64,000 nucleotides of DNA. Origin: Chloroflexota bacterium (GTDB taxonomy: Bacteria > Chloroflexota > Limnocylindria > Limnocylindrales > CSP1-4). Below, piece after piece: positions 54,243 to 62,377 of this stretch. The stretch's first letter is position 1. The number at the start of each line of letters is the position of its first letter. The notes beneath the pieces are model-generated. The model did no database searches. It was not told the DNA's origin and was given only the letters and a program-made list of their open reading frames with translations. The translations under genes were made by a program, and so were the position numbers. The DNA is taken from NCBI GenBank assembly GCA_919901745.1, contig CAKKPP010000008.1, positions 1 through 64,000 on the forward strand, written 5' to 3'.

Positions 54243-54380
54243 CCCACGCGAACGTCTCGATGGCCTGTGCGACGGCCAGAGGTCCCCCGGTCTTCGGGCC
54301 AGTTGGACCTGCCTCCAGCACGCCCGACGCCACAACCTGAACCCATCCAGACCACAACGACGCCACAGGAGATCGTCCGC

Positions 54381-54911
54381 ATGCTTCGAATCGCACCCCG
54401 CCTGGCCCCGATCCTGGGCCTGCTCTTCCTCGCCGCCTGCTCGGCCGGCGCCGCGCCGTCCGCCAGTGACCCGGGCCAGCCCTCCCCCACTGACGAGATG
54501 CCGATGGCCAGCGACGACCACGCGGCCGGCTTCTCCGGGGGCGAGCCGGCTGACGCCAGCGCAGCGGATCGCGTGGTCGAGATCCGCATGCTCGATGCTC
54601 TTCGGTTCGAGCCCGCGTCGGTCGACGTCAAGGTCGGCGAGACCATCACGTTCAGGGTGATCAACGACGGGCAGATCACACACGACTTCACCCTCGGGGA
54701 CGCCGAGACCCAGGACAAGCACGACGCCGAGATGGCTGCGGGAATGTCGGGCATGGGCCACGACAAGCCGAACGTCCTGACAGTCGATCCCGGCGCGGAG
54801 GGTGAGCTGACCTGGCGCTTCACGGCTCCGGCGACGCTCCTCTACGGCTGCCACGTACCGGGCCACTACGGCGCCGGCATGGTCGGCACCTTGACCATCG
54901 CGGGGTCCTGA
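54381..54911 (+). CDS. Cupredoxin lipoprotein
   Basis: A 176-residue exported blue-copper-type protein. A signal peptide ends at a lipobox Cys (LFLAACS); then comes a Ser/Pro/Met/His-rich linker (MPMASDDHAAGF). The cupredoxin domain has its first His in ITHDFTLGD and the C-terminal ligand loop LYGCHVPGHYGAGM (Cys, His, Met). An inserted EMAAGMSGMGHDKP loop adds Met and His. It probably carries electrons or copper outside the membrane. Confidence 0.85.
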   Translation: MLRIAPRLAPILGLLFLAACSAGAAPSASDPGQPSPTDEMPMASDDHAAGFSGGEPADASAADRVVEIRMLDALRFEPASVDVKVGETITFRVINDGQITHDFTLGDAETQDKHDAEMAAGMSGMGHDKPNVLTVDPGAEGELTWRFTAPATLLYGCHVPGHYGAGMVGTLTIAGS

Positions 54912-55019
54912 TGCGGATGCACCGGGAGCGGCCGGACTGCGTGGCCATGGAGTCGGAGGTCGACCATCGCACGCGTCGATGACCCACGCGTGATGACCGT
55001 TGCCGCGCGCGCGATCAAT

Positions 55020-55039
55020 CCGGGTTTCAGCCCGGTTTT
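55020..55039 (+). terminator. Intrinsic terminator of the cupredoxin transcript
   Basis: CCGGG-TTTCAG-CCCGG forms a 5-bp GC stem followed by TTTT, lying about 108 bp after the cupredoxin stop and at the end of the convergent gene. The short stem makes it moderately convincing. Confidence 0.45.
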
Positions 55040-55395
55040 CAGCCGGTCGTGAAGAGTCGGTACACGACCGCGCCGAGGACGACGAATGCTGCGAGGAGCG
55101 ACCCCGAGGTCGCGCGCACGGGCGCGTGGCCGACAAATGAGCGAGCGAGCGGGACGAGGGCGATCGCAACGATCGAGTACAACAGGTGCAATCCCGCGGC
55201 AGGGCGTGCGCCGGTGGTGAGCAGGATCAGCCCGCTCGCCGAGCCGACGACGATGAGGCTGACCACCGCGGCCTGAAACCGCTCGAAGGCGGGCCCACCT
55301 GCCCGCCTGGCGATGACCAGGAAGACCGACCAGCCGATGCCGACGACGGTGGTCGCCACGACCGCATACGCGAGAAGTCGATGGATCCCTTCCAA
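55039..55395 (-). CDS. Four-helix membrane protein, unknown
   Basis: A 118-residue protein with four predicted helices (AYAVVATTVVGIGWSVFLVI, AAVVSLIVVGSASGLILL, LHLLYSIVAIALVPLARSFVG, GSLLAAFVVLGAVVYRLF). Histidines near helix ends could ligate haem, but this is speculative. It is divergent from cytochrome b with 188 bp between them. No family recognised. Confidence 0.6.
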   Translation of the reverse strand: MEGIHRLLAYAVVATTVVGIGWSVFLVIARRAGGPAFERFQAAVVSLIVVGSASGLILLTTGARPAAGLHLLYSIVAIALVPLARSFVGHAPVRATSGSLLAAFVVLGAVVYRLFTTG

Positions 55396-55468
55396 TGCTG
55401 ATTCCCCAGGCTGCTGCCGGCCATGGTGCCATGGTCCGCGAGGTGCGACGGAGCTGGTCGATGCCGTT

Positions 55469-55512
55469 TTCAGCAGACACCCATGCTCGTCTCATCTGGC
55501 TCTCAAGTCGTT
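55469..55512 (+). promoter_or_regulatory. 11-bp-phased repeats upstream of cytochrome b
   Basis: Units starting TTCA (55469), CCCA (55480), CTCA (55491) and CTCA (55502) are exactly 11 bp apart, 71 bp before the gene. The third unit and its flank (CTCATCTGGCTCTCA) are nearly identical to the P-type ATPase site at 63501. Confidence 0.65.
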
Positions 55513-55583
55513 GGCGTCGACTGGCATCGATGACCAACGCAGTTGCGGTCCTCCCCAGTACCGCATGAGCGAAGGAGGCCCAG

Positions 55584-56675
55584 ATGACAGCTGGCGCGAA
55601 GGCGATCGAGGGAGGGCGCCGGCACAGGGCGTGGGTGGCGATCGATGAACGCCTCGGGCTGAGCGCGCTGGCCTATCCCGTCCCCGTCCACGCCAACGGG
55701 ATCGGCTACATCCTGGGCGGTATCACCTTCTTCGGGTTCCTCATCCTCGTCGTGACAGGAATCTGGCTGGCGCAGTTCTACCATCCGACGCCGACCACGG
55801 CGCGCGAGAGCATCGTCTACATCATGAACGTGGCGCCGCTCGGCGACCTCGTCCGCGGCATCCATTTCTGGGTCGCGAATATCGTCATGGCGACCGTACT
55901 CCTGCACATGAGCCGGGTGTTTCTTACCGGCTCATACAAGCGCCCGCGCGAGGCCAACTGGCTGATCGGCCTTGGGCTCCTTGGCGTCACCCTCGGCTCG
56001 ATCTTCACCGGCACCGTCCTGAAGTGGGATCAGGAGGGCTTCGAAGCCCTGGGGCACAATCTCGAGATCGGGGATCTCCTGGGTGTCGTCGGCCTCTGGT
56101 TCTCGGAGGACTTCGCCGCAGCCAGCGGGCCGATCATCGGCAGGCTGGCGAACGCTCACATCTCCATCCTCCCCACGATCGGCACGCTGCTTCTCATCGC
56201 CCACTTCCTCCTCGTCAAACGCCACGGGATCTCATCGCTGCCCGCGCAGTCGGACGCTGCCGCGGAGGGTGGCCCGGTCCCGGCCCGTGGCGGCTCCACG
56301 TTCACTGCCCATCTCGTGCGGATGGCGGGGTTCGGGCTACTGATGCTGGCGCTCGCGACGGTACTCACCCTGATCTGGCCCGCCGAACTCGGTCCACGGC
56401 CGATCCCGGGGGAGGAGATCACGAAGCCGCCCTGGATGTTCCTGGTGTTCTACCCCCTGGAGGACTGGTTCGGGCTCAGCGCGCTTCTCTGGGCACCGGC
56501 GATTCTGTTCGGCGCCCTTGCCCTCGTGCCGTTCGTCGACCGAACCAAGTACCGCTCGCCGACCCGGCGACGGTTGGTCATCGCGATCGGCGCGATCGTG
56601 GCCGTCTTCGCCGTCGCCCTCGTGCTCTATGCGCTCATCACGGTTCCCCAGGCGCACATCCAGGAGGCGATGTGA
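55584..56675 (+). CDS. Cytochrome b (b6-type) with altered Qo motif
   Basis: A 363-residue integral membrane haem protein. The two haem-ligand pairs are H94/H108 (spacing 14) and H192/H207 (spacing 15), as in b6-type cytochromes. The usual PEWY quinol-site motif is replaced by PPWM (282-285), so Glu is lost. There is no Rieske or cytochrome c gene nearby; a 68-residue membrane protein and an anchored beta-sandwich protein follow instead. ATG 55584 follows GAAGGAGG. Confidence 0.88.
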   Translation: MTAGAKAIEGGRRHRAWVAIDERLGLSALAYPVPVHANGIGYILGGITFFGFLILVVTGIWLAQFYHPTPTTARESIVYIMNVAPLGDLVRGIHFWVANIVMATVLLHMSRVFLTGSYKRPREANWLIGLGLLGVTLGSIFTGTVLKWDQEGFEALGHNLEIGDLLGVVGLWFSEDFAAASGPIIGRLANAHISILPTIGTLLLIAHFLLVKRHGISSLPAQSDAAAEGGPVPARGGSTFTAHLVRMAGFGLLMLALATVLTLIWPAELGPRPIPGEEITKPPWMFLVFYPLEDWFGLSALLWAPAILFGALALVPFVDRTKYRSPTRRRLVIAIGAIVAVFAVALVLYALITVPQAHIQEAM

Positions 56676-56881
56676 TGGCCACGGTCCTTCTTCGTCTCAT
56701 CCTCCTCGCTGTCGGGATGGGCGCCGTCGAGATCGGACTCGGCAGCGCCCTGGTCGACGGATCACCTGCCGGCTGGGCGCTCGTGCTCATCGTCGGCCTT
56801 CCGATGATCGTCGCCGGCTCGGCCGGCTTCATGGTCTCGCTGCTGGGCGGGGCGACGCGGAAAGGTTCCACCGATGCGTAG
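56675..56881 (+). CDS. Small two-helix membrane protein
   Basis: A 68-residue protein with two predicted helices and no recognised family. It overlaps the cytochrome b stop by 1 bp and the next gene by 8 bp, so it is likely a subunit or assembly factor of the same membrane complex. Confidence 0.6.
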   Translation: MATVLLRLILLAVGMGAVEIGLGSALVDGSPAGWALVLIVGLPMIVAGSAGFMVSLLGGATRKGSTDA

Positions 56882-57491
56882 GGCTCTATCGTTCGCGGTC
56901 GTTCTCGGACTCACCCTCTCGTTCGGTGGCGCCGTCACGATGCTGGCCCACGAGGGCGACGGGGATGCGAAGATCGAGATCGAGCCTTCGACGGTCTCGG
57001 CCGGCGAATCGGTGATCGTTGTCGGAAGCGGGCTGGAACCCGACAGCGACCGCGTCCTTCTGCTCGCTGGGGAAAGCCTCATCGTGCAGTTCGGCACCGT
57101 GAAGACGAACGCTGACGGACGGTTCCAGCGGGAGCTGACCATCCCGGGCCACATGCCGGCCGGCACGTACGAGCTCCAGGCGATCGGCGACGAGACGCTC
57201 ACCGTAGCACTCGGCATCCTGGCGGCCGAGGCGGCGACCTCACCGGCCCCGGCCGCATCCCCGGCGGTGGGTGCGACCGACGCGCCTGGCGCCACCGCCG
57301 CCCCCGGTGGGATCGTCGGTCCGGGTGCCACCGCCGCCCCGGTCGATCCGACGAAGTCCATCGTGCCCCGTGAGCGAACGCCGCTCGACCTCGCGCTGAT
57401 CGTGGGTTTCATGGCGCTGGCCGCGACCGTTGGCGGACTCCTCGCCTGGCGGGCCGAGCACTTCCGAGGCGTGGCCGAAGCCGAGTCGTGA
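56874..57491 (+). CDS. Exported beta-sandwich protein with C-terminal anchor
   Basis: A 205-residue protein with a signal peptide and an IPT/TIG-like or Ig-like domain (KIEIEPSTVSAGESVIVVGSGLEPDSD, then LPGHMPAGTYELQAIGDE-like strands). An Ala/Pro/Gly/Thr linker leads to a C-terminal helix (LDLALIVGFMALAATVGGLLAW). Its function is unknown. It is the third gene of the cytochrome b unit and ends 21 bp from a convergent gene. Confidence 0.65.
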   Translation: MRRALSFAVVLGLTLSFGGAVTMLAHEGDGDAKIEIEPSTVSAGESVIVVGSGLEPDSDRVLLLAGESLIVQFGTVKTNADGRFQRELTIPGHMPAGTYELQAIGDETLTVALGILAAEAATSPAPAASPAVGATDAPGATAAPGGIVGPGATAAPVDPTKSIVPRERTPLDLALIVGFMALAATVGGLLAWRAEHFRGVAEAES

Positions 57492-57512
57492 CCGATGGGC
57501 CGTGATCAGCCC

Positions 57513-58760
57513 TCACGGCCCTTGAGCCACTGACAGGACGATCACGGCGAACGTCACGACGCCTGACGCCACGCCTGTCATCGGCACGGTCCGGGCGTCC
57601 CGCCGTTGCTCGACCCGGAGGCGGAGAAGGACCTGCCGGACGATCGCATAGACAGAGAACGCGGTCACGAAGATGACGCCCGACAGCGGTGACATCCCGC
57701 CCAGGACGAGCACAAGGGCCACGAGACCGATGACCAGGCCGGCGCCCGACTCGAACAGCTGCGTTGGAAGGCGGCGCGCGCCAACCCGACGATCCGAGGA
57801 CCACATGCCCCAGCGCGAGGCGGTGCAGCGCCCCGCGCAGCAACCCGTGAAGAAGCAGCCGACCCGCCCGATCGCGACGGCGAAGAACACGCCGGGCGTG
57901 CTGGCGTCGAGCACGACCCCGATGGGCAACTCGAACAGGAGCAGCGCCACGGCCGCGACGACCGGGAAGACGATGAGGAACCCGTCGACTGCCCAGCCAC
58001 CCCGGATGATCGACTCTCCCGGGTGCAACGTCGCGTACCAGACCTTGGCCCCGAAGAGCCCGAACAGGATCGCGATCCCCGACGCCCCCAACGTGGGCCC
58101 GAACGGCACGTCGCCGCGGCCGAGGATGGCGGCCTGGACCACGAGGGCGAAGACGATGGCGAAGATCCCCAGCGCCGTATAGATGCCGGGCATGACGGCG
58201 GGCTGCATGGCGAGGGGTGCCAGCAGGGCCCAGCGCGTCGGGATCGGCTGCTCCGGCCGGGTGGAGATCGCCCACCTCCGCCACGACCAGGCGGCCGGCC
58301 GGACCTGTCGTCCGCTGGAGCCTCGAGCGCGCGGGGCCAGCGCGAAGGGGCCGGCAGTGCGCGAATCCGCCACGAGCTCGGCGTCGACGGTCCAGTCTCC
58401 GGCCAACACGCCCGACACCGTGGTCGTGATCGACACGGGACCCGTCCCGGGCACGATCCCTTCGATCACCTCGTCCTTGATGAACGATTCGCCCGGCCGG
58501 GGGTTGCCACGAGTCCCGGTGCGGCGACCGGTGAAGCGGACGGTCACCCCATATGGATCGCCGCCCGCGACGCCCTCGCCGGAATCGAACCAGTGGGTCG
58601 CCACCAACGCCTGCGGTTCGGCGGGGTGGGTCGCCGCTGGCTCAACGGGTGTGGACGGCTCGTCGCCAGCGGGCAGCAGGGGCCTGGATTGCCGGAGCGT
58701 CGCGGCCGGCTTCCTTGTCCGCGACTTCGCGCTCCGTGTCGTCGCCCGACGTCGTGCCAC
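57513..58760 (-). CDS. Lgt-family protein with N-terminal extension, non-canonical
   Basis: A 415-residue protein starting at GTG 58760. Residues 1-165 are a basic, low-complexity and beta-rich extension. The rest has the seven-helix prolipoprotein diacylglyceryl transferase fold. At the signature position it reads GRVGCFFTGCCAGRCT, with four cysteines in place of the normal GRxGNFxNGE, so ordinary transferase activity is doubtful. A metal- or thiol-related role is a guess from the island context. Confidence 0.7.
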   Translation of the reverse strand: MARRRATTRSAKSRTRKPAATLRQSRPLLPAGDEPSTPVEPAATHPAEPQALVATHWFDSGEGVAGGDPYGVTVRFTGRRTGTRGNPRPGESFIKDEVIEGIVPGTGPVSITTTVSGVLAGDWTVDAELVADSRTAGPFALAPRARGSSGRQVRPAAWSWRRWAISTRPEQPIPTRWALLAPLAMQPAVMPGIYTALGIFAIVFALVVQAAILGRGDVPFGPTLGASGIAILFGLFGAKVWYATLHPGESIIRGGWAVDGFLIVFPVVAAVALLLFELPIGVVLDASTPGVFFAVAIGRVGCFFTGCCAGRCTASRWGMWSSDRRVGARRLPTQLFESGAGLVIGLVALVLVLGGMSPLSGVIFVTAFSVYAIVRQVLLRLRVEQRRDARTVPMTGVASGVVTFAVIVLSVAQGP

Positions 58761-58890
58761 GGGTCGCCCACCTTTCCTTCGCAGATCCGCACGCCCGCGC
58801 GCGGCCGGGTCGGCTCGGCGACGCACGTGGTCGCTTATCTACTACATGGCCATAGTACACACCTCCGGGTCATCCCTGGGAGAGACCGTT

Positions 58891-58934
58891 CTAAGCGCAG
58901 GCTCAGGCGCGCCTCACGCCTGGCTCAGCGAAAT
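58891..58934 (+). promoter_or_regulatory. 11-bp-phased repeats upstream of the cupredoxin-CsoR operon
   Basis: Four units begin CTAA (58891), CTCA (58902), CTCA (58913) and CTCA (58924), exactly 11 bp apart, ending 39 bp before the cupredoxin ATG. Together with 53226 this is the most regular site. Confidence 0.75.
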
Positions 58935-58973
58935 CGCCCAGTCTGGCATCAAGTAGCGCTGGAGGACCTCGCA

Positions 58974-59363
58974 ATGAAGCTCCTCTCCGCACTGATGGCC
59001 GTGGGGATCGTGGCGATCGTCGTCGTGGCCCTCGGAGTCGCCGCCCGGAAATCCGAGGGCGACCAGACCCCGCGTTCGGCGGAGATCGTCATGGAAGAGT
59101 CGCGCTTTTCACCGAATCAGTTCAACGCGAAGGTCGGCGTGCCGATCATCGTGAGAATCACGAACCGGGGCAGCGAGCGCCACGACCTCCTGTTCCCGTC
59201 GCTGCACATGCCCGGCCTGCAGGGTGTCGAGGCGATCCTCGATCCGGGAGAGTCGCGGACGGTCACGCTCCGGTTCGAGGAGGCCGGCACCCACACGTTC
59301 ATCTGCAGCATCCCGGGTCATGCCGCTGCCGGCATGACTGGTGCGGTCTTCGTCCGGCCATGA
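58974..59363 (+). CDS. Small cupredoxin
   Basis: A 129-residue exported or membrane-tethered cupredoxin. A hydrophobic N-terminus is followed by a domain with the first His in SERHDLLF and the ligand loop FICSIPGHAAAGM (Cys, His, Met). RBS GGAGG lies upstream of ATG 58974. It overlaps the CsoR-like gene by 4 bp, so copper binding and regulation are encoded together. Confidence 0.85.
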   Translation: MKLLSALMAVGIVAIVVVALGVAARKSEGDQTPRSAEIVMEESRFSPNQFNAKVGVPIIVRITNRGSERHDLLFPSLHMPGLQGVEAILDPGESRTVTLRFEEAGTHTFICSIPGHAAAGMTGAVFVRP

Positions 59364-59719
59364 GCCCGACGGTTGTCGCGGACGATCGGGCCCGGGCCGT
59401 GCGTCACGCTCAGCGTGCGAGCGGACAGGTCGGGGCCCTCGCCGGGATGGTCGCCGCCGGCGATCCGTTCCCTGCGATCGCCCAGCAGATCCAGGCGGCC
59501 AGGGGCTCGCTCGAATCGCTGCTCGTCCGCCTGGTCGAACTCGAGTTGGACGGATGCCTCCCGACGCGAGAGGTGCGAGAAGAGGTCGACGGCCTGCTCC
59601 GCACAGCGTTCGGACACACACCCGCCCGCCGCTCGCCATCCCGCCCCGCGGCGATCCGATCCCAAGGCAGCCTTGCTGCGTCAAGGCAGGCTCGATCTCA
59701 TGAGGAAGGGACAGACTGA
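59360..59719 (+). CDS. CsoR/FrmR-family regulator with altered ligand set
   Basis: A 119-residue all-helical regulator: RAVRHAQRASGQVGALAGMVAAGDPF and IAQQIQAARGSLESLLVRLVELELDGCL match the CsoR/FrmR core. CsoR binds Cu(I) through a Cys-His-Cys set. Here the first Cys position is Phe (GDPFPAI) and the His position reads Glu (VELELDGC); only the last Cys remains. It therefore may sense something else. The C-terminal 35 residues are a basic low-complexity tail. Confidence 0.75.
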   Translation: MSPTVVADDRARAVRHAQRASGQVGALAGMVAAGDPFPAIAQQIQAARGSLESLLVRLVELELDGCLPTREVREEVDGLLRTAFGHTPARRSPSRPAAIRSQGSLAASRQARSHEEGTD

Positions 59720-60228
59720 TGACACGCCGATCCCATGCCGGCTCCGATGGACGGCCGCTACCGACTCGCCAGGGGCCTGCCTCGCTCGGCACTGATCGCG
59801 ATCGCGCGGTCCCAGGGCCTCGGCCTGTCCGGATCGCGGTCTTCGCGCTCATCGCGCTCCTCGTGACGGGTGCTGCCGCCGGCCTCGTGATGAGCCGCCT
59901 CCAGGGTGCCGGGGGGGCCGACGTGACGGCGATCCAGGTGCACGCCAGCATGGGTGGCTTCGATCCGCCGGCCCTGACCGTCAAGGCCGGCGAGACCATC
60001 CGCGTCGAGTTCTCGAGCATGGACACCCCGTTCCACAGCGACGGCGGCGGCTGGCACCAGTTCGCGATCGATGCGCTGGGCATCGACTGGAATGTCGGGC
60101 CGCAGAGCAGCGAGGTCTTCGAGATGACGGCACCCGACGTCGCTGGGTCCTACACCTTCTATTGCGATGTCTGCTGCGGTGGCAAGGAGAACCCGTCGAT
60201 GCAGGGCACGCTCACCGTGACCGCGTGA
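59719..60228 (+). CDS. Membrane-anchored cupredoxin with CCGGKENP loop
   Basis: A 169-residue protein with an N-terminal cytoplasmic tail, one helix (RIAVFALIALLVTGAAAGLVM) and an exposed cupredoxin domain. A His occurs in GWHQFAIDALG, and the ligand loop FYCDVCCGGKENPSMQG has a Cys-x-x-x-Cys resembling cytochrome oxidase CuA, but without the following His. The stop overlaps the next gene. It may pass electrons or copper to the CcdA-like protein. Confidence 0.8.
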   Translation: MTRRSHAGSDGRPLPTRQGPASLGTDRDRAVPGPRPVRIAVFALIALLVTGAAAGLVMSRLQGAGGADVTAIQVHASMGGFDPPALTVKAGETIRVEFSSMDTPFHSDGGGWHQFAIDALGIDWNVGPQSSEVFEMTAPDVAGSYTFYCDVCCGGKENPSMQGTLTVTA

Positions 60229-61088
60229 TGCGGGGGCCGATGGCCGCGTCCATGACCCGGCCGCGGCTCCTGTTCGTGGTCGTCGGGTCGGTGATCGCCG
60301 CCTCGGCCGCGGCGATGCTCGCGTTCGCGCCTCGTGCCGACGAGCACCAGGCGCTCGCCGACCTGAGTCTTCCGGTGATCCTCACGGCCGGCTTCCTCGA
60401 CGGGTTCAATCCGTGTGCCTTCGGGGTGCTCATCCTGTTCGCGACGTTCGCGCTCGGGCTCGCGGCGCGCCAGTCCCTGGGGTCGGCCGGACCGGGCGGG
60501 ACGCCCGACGTGGGCGGGGCAAGCCGGACCGTCCTGGGCCTCGGCGCCTTCTTCGTGCTCGGCGTCCTCGTCACCTACTTCATGCTCGGGCTCGGTCTCC
60601 TCACGGCGCTCGCCTCGCTCACCGACTTCGGTGGCAATCACCTGCCGAGTCGGGTCGCCGCCCTGATCGCGATCGGGCTCGGGCTGTGGATGGTCCGCGA
60701 CGTCCTCCTGCCGGACGCACGCTGGAAGCTCGAGGCACCGCACTCCCTCCACGGCCGGATGCGCGACTGGGCTCGGTCGAGCTCGCCCGTCGCACTCTTC
60801 GGGGGCGGCGTCCTCATCGGGCTGTGCACGGTGCCGTGCAGCGGGGCCGTCTACCTCGGCGTCGTCGCGCTGCTCGGCGCCAGCGGCACGGTCGGGGCCG
60901 GGCTCGGTGGGCTCGCCCTCTACAACCTGGCGTACATCACCCCGGTCGTCGGCCTGCTCATCCTCGCCAGCCGGCCCGGCCTCATCCGGGTGGTCAATCG
61001 CTGGCACCTCGAGCATGCCACGGGCACGAGGGCCGTCCTTGCGATCGTCGTCCTGGCCCTCGGCTTTGCGATCCTGCTGACCGTGTAG
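60228..61088 (+). CDS. CcdA/DsbD-like transmembrane thiol transporter
   Basis: A 286-residue membrane protein with six or more helices. The paired transmembrane cysteines of CcdA occur in GFLDGFNPCAFGVLILF and LIGLCTVPCSGAVYLGVV. CcdA moves reducing power across the membrane to extracytoplasmic thiols, needed for cytochrome c and copper-centre assembly. ATG 60228 overlaps the cupredoxin stop; GTG 60225 is an alternative. A partner thioredoxin is not encoded here, so the neighbouring cupredoxin may be the target. Confidence 0.85.
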   Translation: MRGPMAASMTRPRLLFVVVGSVIAASAAAMLAFAPRADEHQALADLSLPVILTAGFLDGFNPCAFGVLILFATFALGLAARQSLGSAGPGGTPDVGGASRTVLGLGAFFVLGVLVTYFMLGLGLLTALASLTDFGGNHLPSRVAALIAIGLGLWMVRDVLLPDARWKLEAPHSLHGRMRDWARSSSPVALFGGGVLIGLCTVPCSGAVYLGVVALLGASGTVGAGLGGLALYNLAYITPVVGLLILASRPGLIRVVNRWHLEHATGTRAVLAIVVLALGFAILLTV

Positions 61089-61116
61089 CCCGGCCCGCTC
61101 GGCGACCCAGGCGCCT

Positions 61117-61167
61117 GAGTGCCCCACGCGGTGTGATGCCCCACGCGCCGTGATGCCCCACGCGCCG
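61117..61167 (+). repeat. 17-bp tandem repeats
   Basis: Two identical 17-bp units (61134-61150 and 61151-61167, TGATGCCCCACGCGCCG) are preceded by a degenerate third copy (61117-61133). They open a gene-free stretch just after the CcdA-like gene. Confidence 0.75.
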
Positions 61168-61581
61168 TTATTACCCGGGGTCATCAAATTCGGGCTGAGC
61201 GAGCGTGACACTCCACCCGGAACGTCGGAATCGGTGACCCGTCACGCCTGCGGACGCCAGATCTCATTACCGAGCGGAATATCGGACGGGAGGACGGGCG
61301 GACACGGATCCCGGCCTCGCGACGATCCGACCGGCCGCGATGGCCGCCCGGATCAGCCACGAGCGTCTCCGTCGGGTCCAAGGCTCCCACGCGGCTCGAG
61401 GCTATCAGGCGGCGATCTGCCAGAGCATGTCGGCGCAGGCGCCGCGTCAGGCATCCCGGCGTCGGGCTCGCGACAAAGGCCACTCGTGCGAGCCCACGGC
61501 GCGCCGGGTGAACGGATCGCGTCCGGCACCGTCACCGGCCGGAATGCATCGGGCGCGATGACAGGGCGTACGACCACGGTT
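61168..61581. other. Gene-free stretch
   Basis: About 410 bp without a supported gene. Open frames here have no ribosome site, no recognisable domain and compositions like shadow frames. With the preceding repeats it resembles a decayed insertion or recombination spot. The regulatory repeats at 61582 follow. Confidence 0.5.
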
Positions 61582-61625
61582 CTCACCCCAGCGTCAGGTC
61601 CGCCTCATCCCGGCTTCAGGTCGGT
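61582..61625 (+). promoter_or_regulatory. 11-bp-phased repeats upstream of the small membrane protein operon
   Basis: Units begin CTCA (61582), GTCA (61593), CTCA (61604) and TTCA (61615), exactly 11 bp apart, ending 16 bp before the ATG at 61642. This site heads the run of genes leading to the P-type ATPase. Confidence 0.7.
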
Positions 61626-61641
61626 GGACTCAACTTGGGCG

Positions 61642-61833
61642 ATGCCGGACCTGCTGTTGATCCTGCTCCTGGTGGCCGCGATCCTCCTGGTCGCCGACAT
61701 GCTGCTTGCGGGCGGGGCGATGACGATGACAGGGATGTCGGCGATGGCCGGCGCGTTCGCCCATCCGCTCACCGCCGGGGCGGCGGTCGCGTTGATCATC
61801 GCCCTCGTGCTGGTCCTCGGCGGTCAGACCTGA
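61642..61833 (+). CDS. Small two-helix membrane protein
   Basis: A 63-residue protein (MPDLLLILLLVAAILLVADM) with two helices and a Met-rich turn (GGAMTMTGMSAMAG). The longer in-frame extension upstream crosses the gene-free stretch and the regulatory repeats and is rejected. No family is recognised. Composition and position suggest a role with the copper ATPase. Confidence 0.55.
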   Translation: MPDLLLILLLVAAILLVADMLLAGGAMTMTGMSAMAGAFAHPLTAGAAVALIIALVLVLGGQT

Positions 61834-61835
61834 CG

Positions 61836-62363
61836 ATGCTCGAGCAGCCCGTTCACGCCCGCATTGATCCCGACGGCCGCCAGGTGATCGACATCGTCAT
61901 CGATGGTGGCTACCACCCGGGCGCGATCGTCGCTCGGGCTGGGCTGTCCCTCCGCCTCGTCTTCACCCGCGACGACGACGACGACTGCTCCGAACGGGTC
62001 GTGTTCTCCGACCCGCGGCTCGACCGCCGCATCGCGCCGACCGGCCGGACATCCATCGATCTCCCCGCGCGGCCGCCCGGAGAGGTTCGGTTCACCTGCG
62101 GCATGGGCCGCTACCGCGGCCGCATCGAGCTCGTCGACGAGGGGACACGGTCACGAGCCACTCGGCTTCGCGATCGCCTGGGCCGCCTCGCGACACCGCT
62201 GGGGACCGCGCTCCTCCTGTGGATCAGTACGCTGCCCCTGGTCGTCCTGGTCGGTCTCATCGCCTCCGACGTGACCATCACGATCGTGGCCGCAGTGTCC
62301 GTGCTGGTCGCGTGGGTGGCCGGCTGCCTGTGTGCCGTCGGACGCTCGGCCGGGCCGACGTAG
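61836..62363 (+). CDS. Cupredoxin-like domain with two C-terminal helices
   Basis: A 175-residue protein 2 bp after the previous stop. Residues 1-105 form a cupredoxin-like domain of the kind fused or adjacent to P-type ATPases: GGYHPGAIVARAGLSLRLVF, CSERVVFSDPRLDRRI and VRFTCGMGRYRGRI, with the CGM ligand motif. Two helices follow (TALLLWISTLPLVVLVGLIA and ITIVAAVSVLVAWVAGCLC). It likely receives or delivers copper for the pump downstream. Confidence 0.8.
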   Translation: MLEQPVHARIDPDGRQVIDIVIDGGYHPGAIVARAGLSLRLVFTRDDDDDCSERVVFSDPRLDRRIAPTGRTSIDLPARPPGEVRFTCGMGRYRGRIELVDEGTRSRATRLRDRLGRLATPLGTALLLWISTLPLVVLVGLIASDVTITIVAAVSVLVAWVAGCLCAVGRSAGPT

Positions 62364-62377
62364 CCGGGGACGCGCAC

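Noticed and set aside
58840..58857. TACTACATGGCCATAGTA, resembling a BlaI/MecI operator
   Set aside because: The half-sites are 2 bp further apart than in the known BlaI pattern, and no second copy lies near the blaI-like gene.
61117..61167. Possible CRISPR array
   Set aside because: Units are adjacent without spacers, only 17 bp, and no cas genes occur in the window.
61150..61641. Upstream extension of the small membrane-protein frame at 61642
   Set aside because: The extension crosses tandem repeats and the phased regulatory repeats and has a low-complexity basic composition; the ATG at 61642 starts a clean hydrophobic protein.
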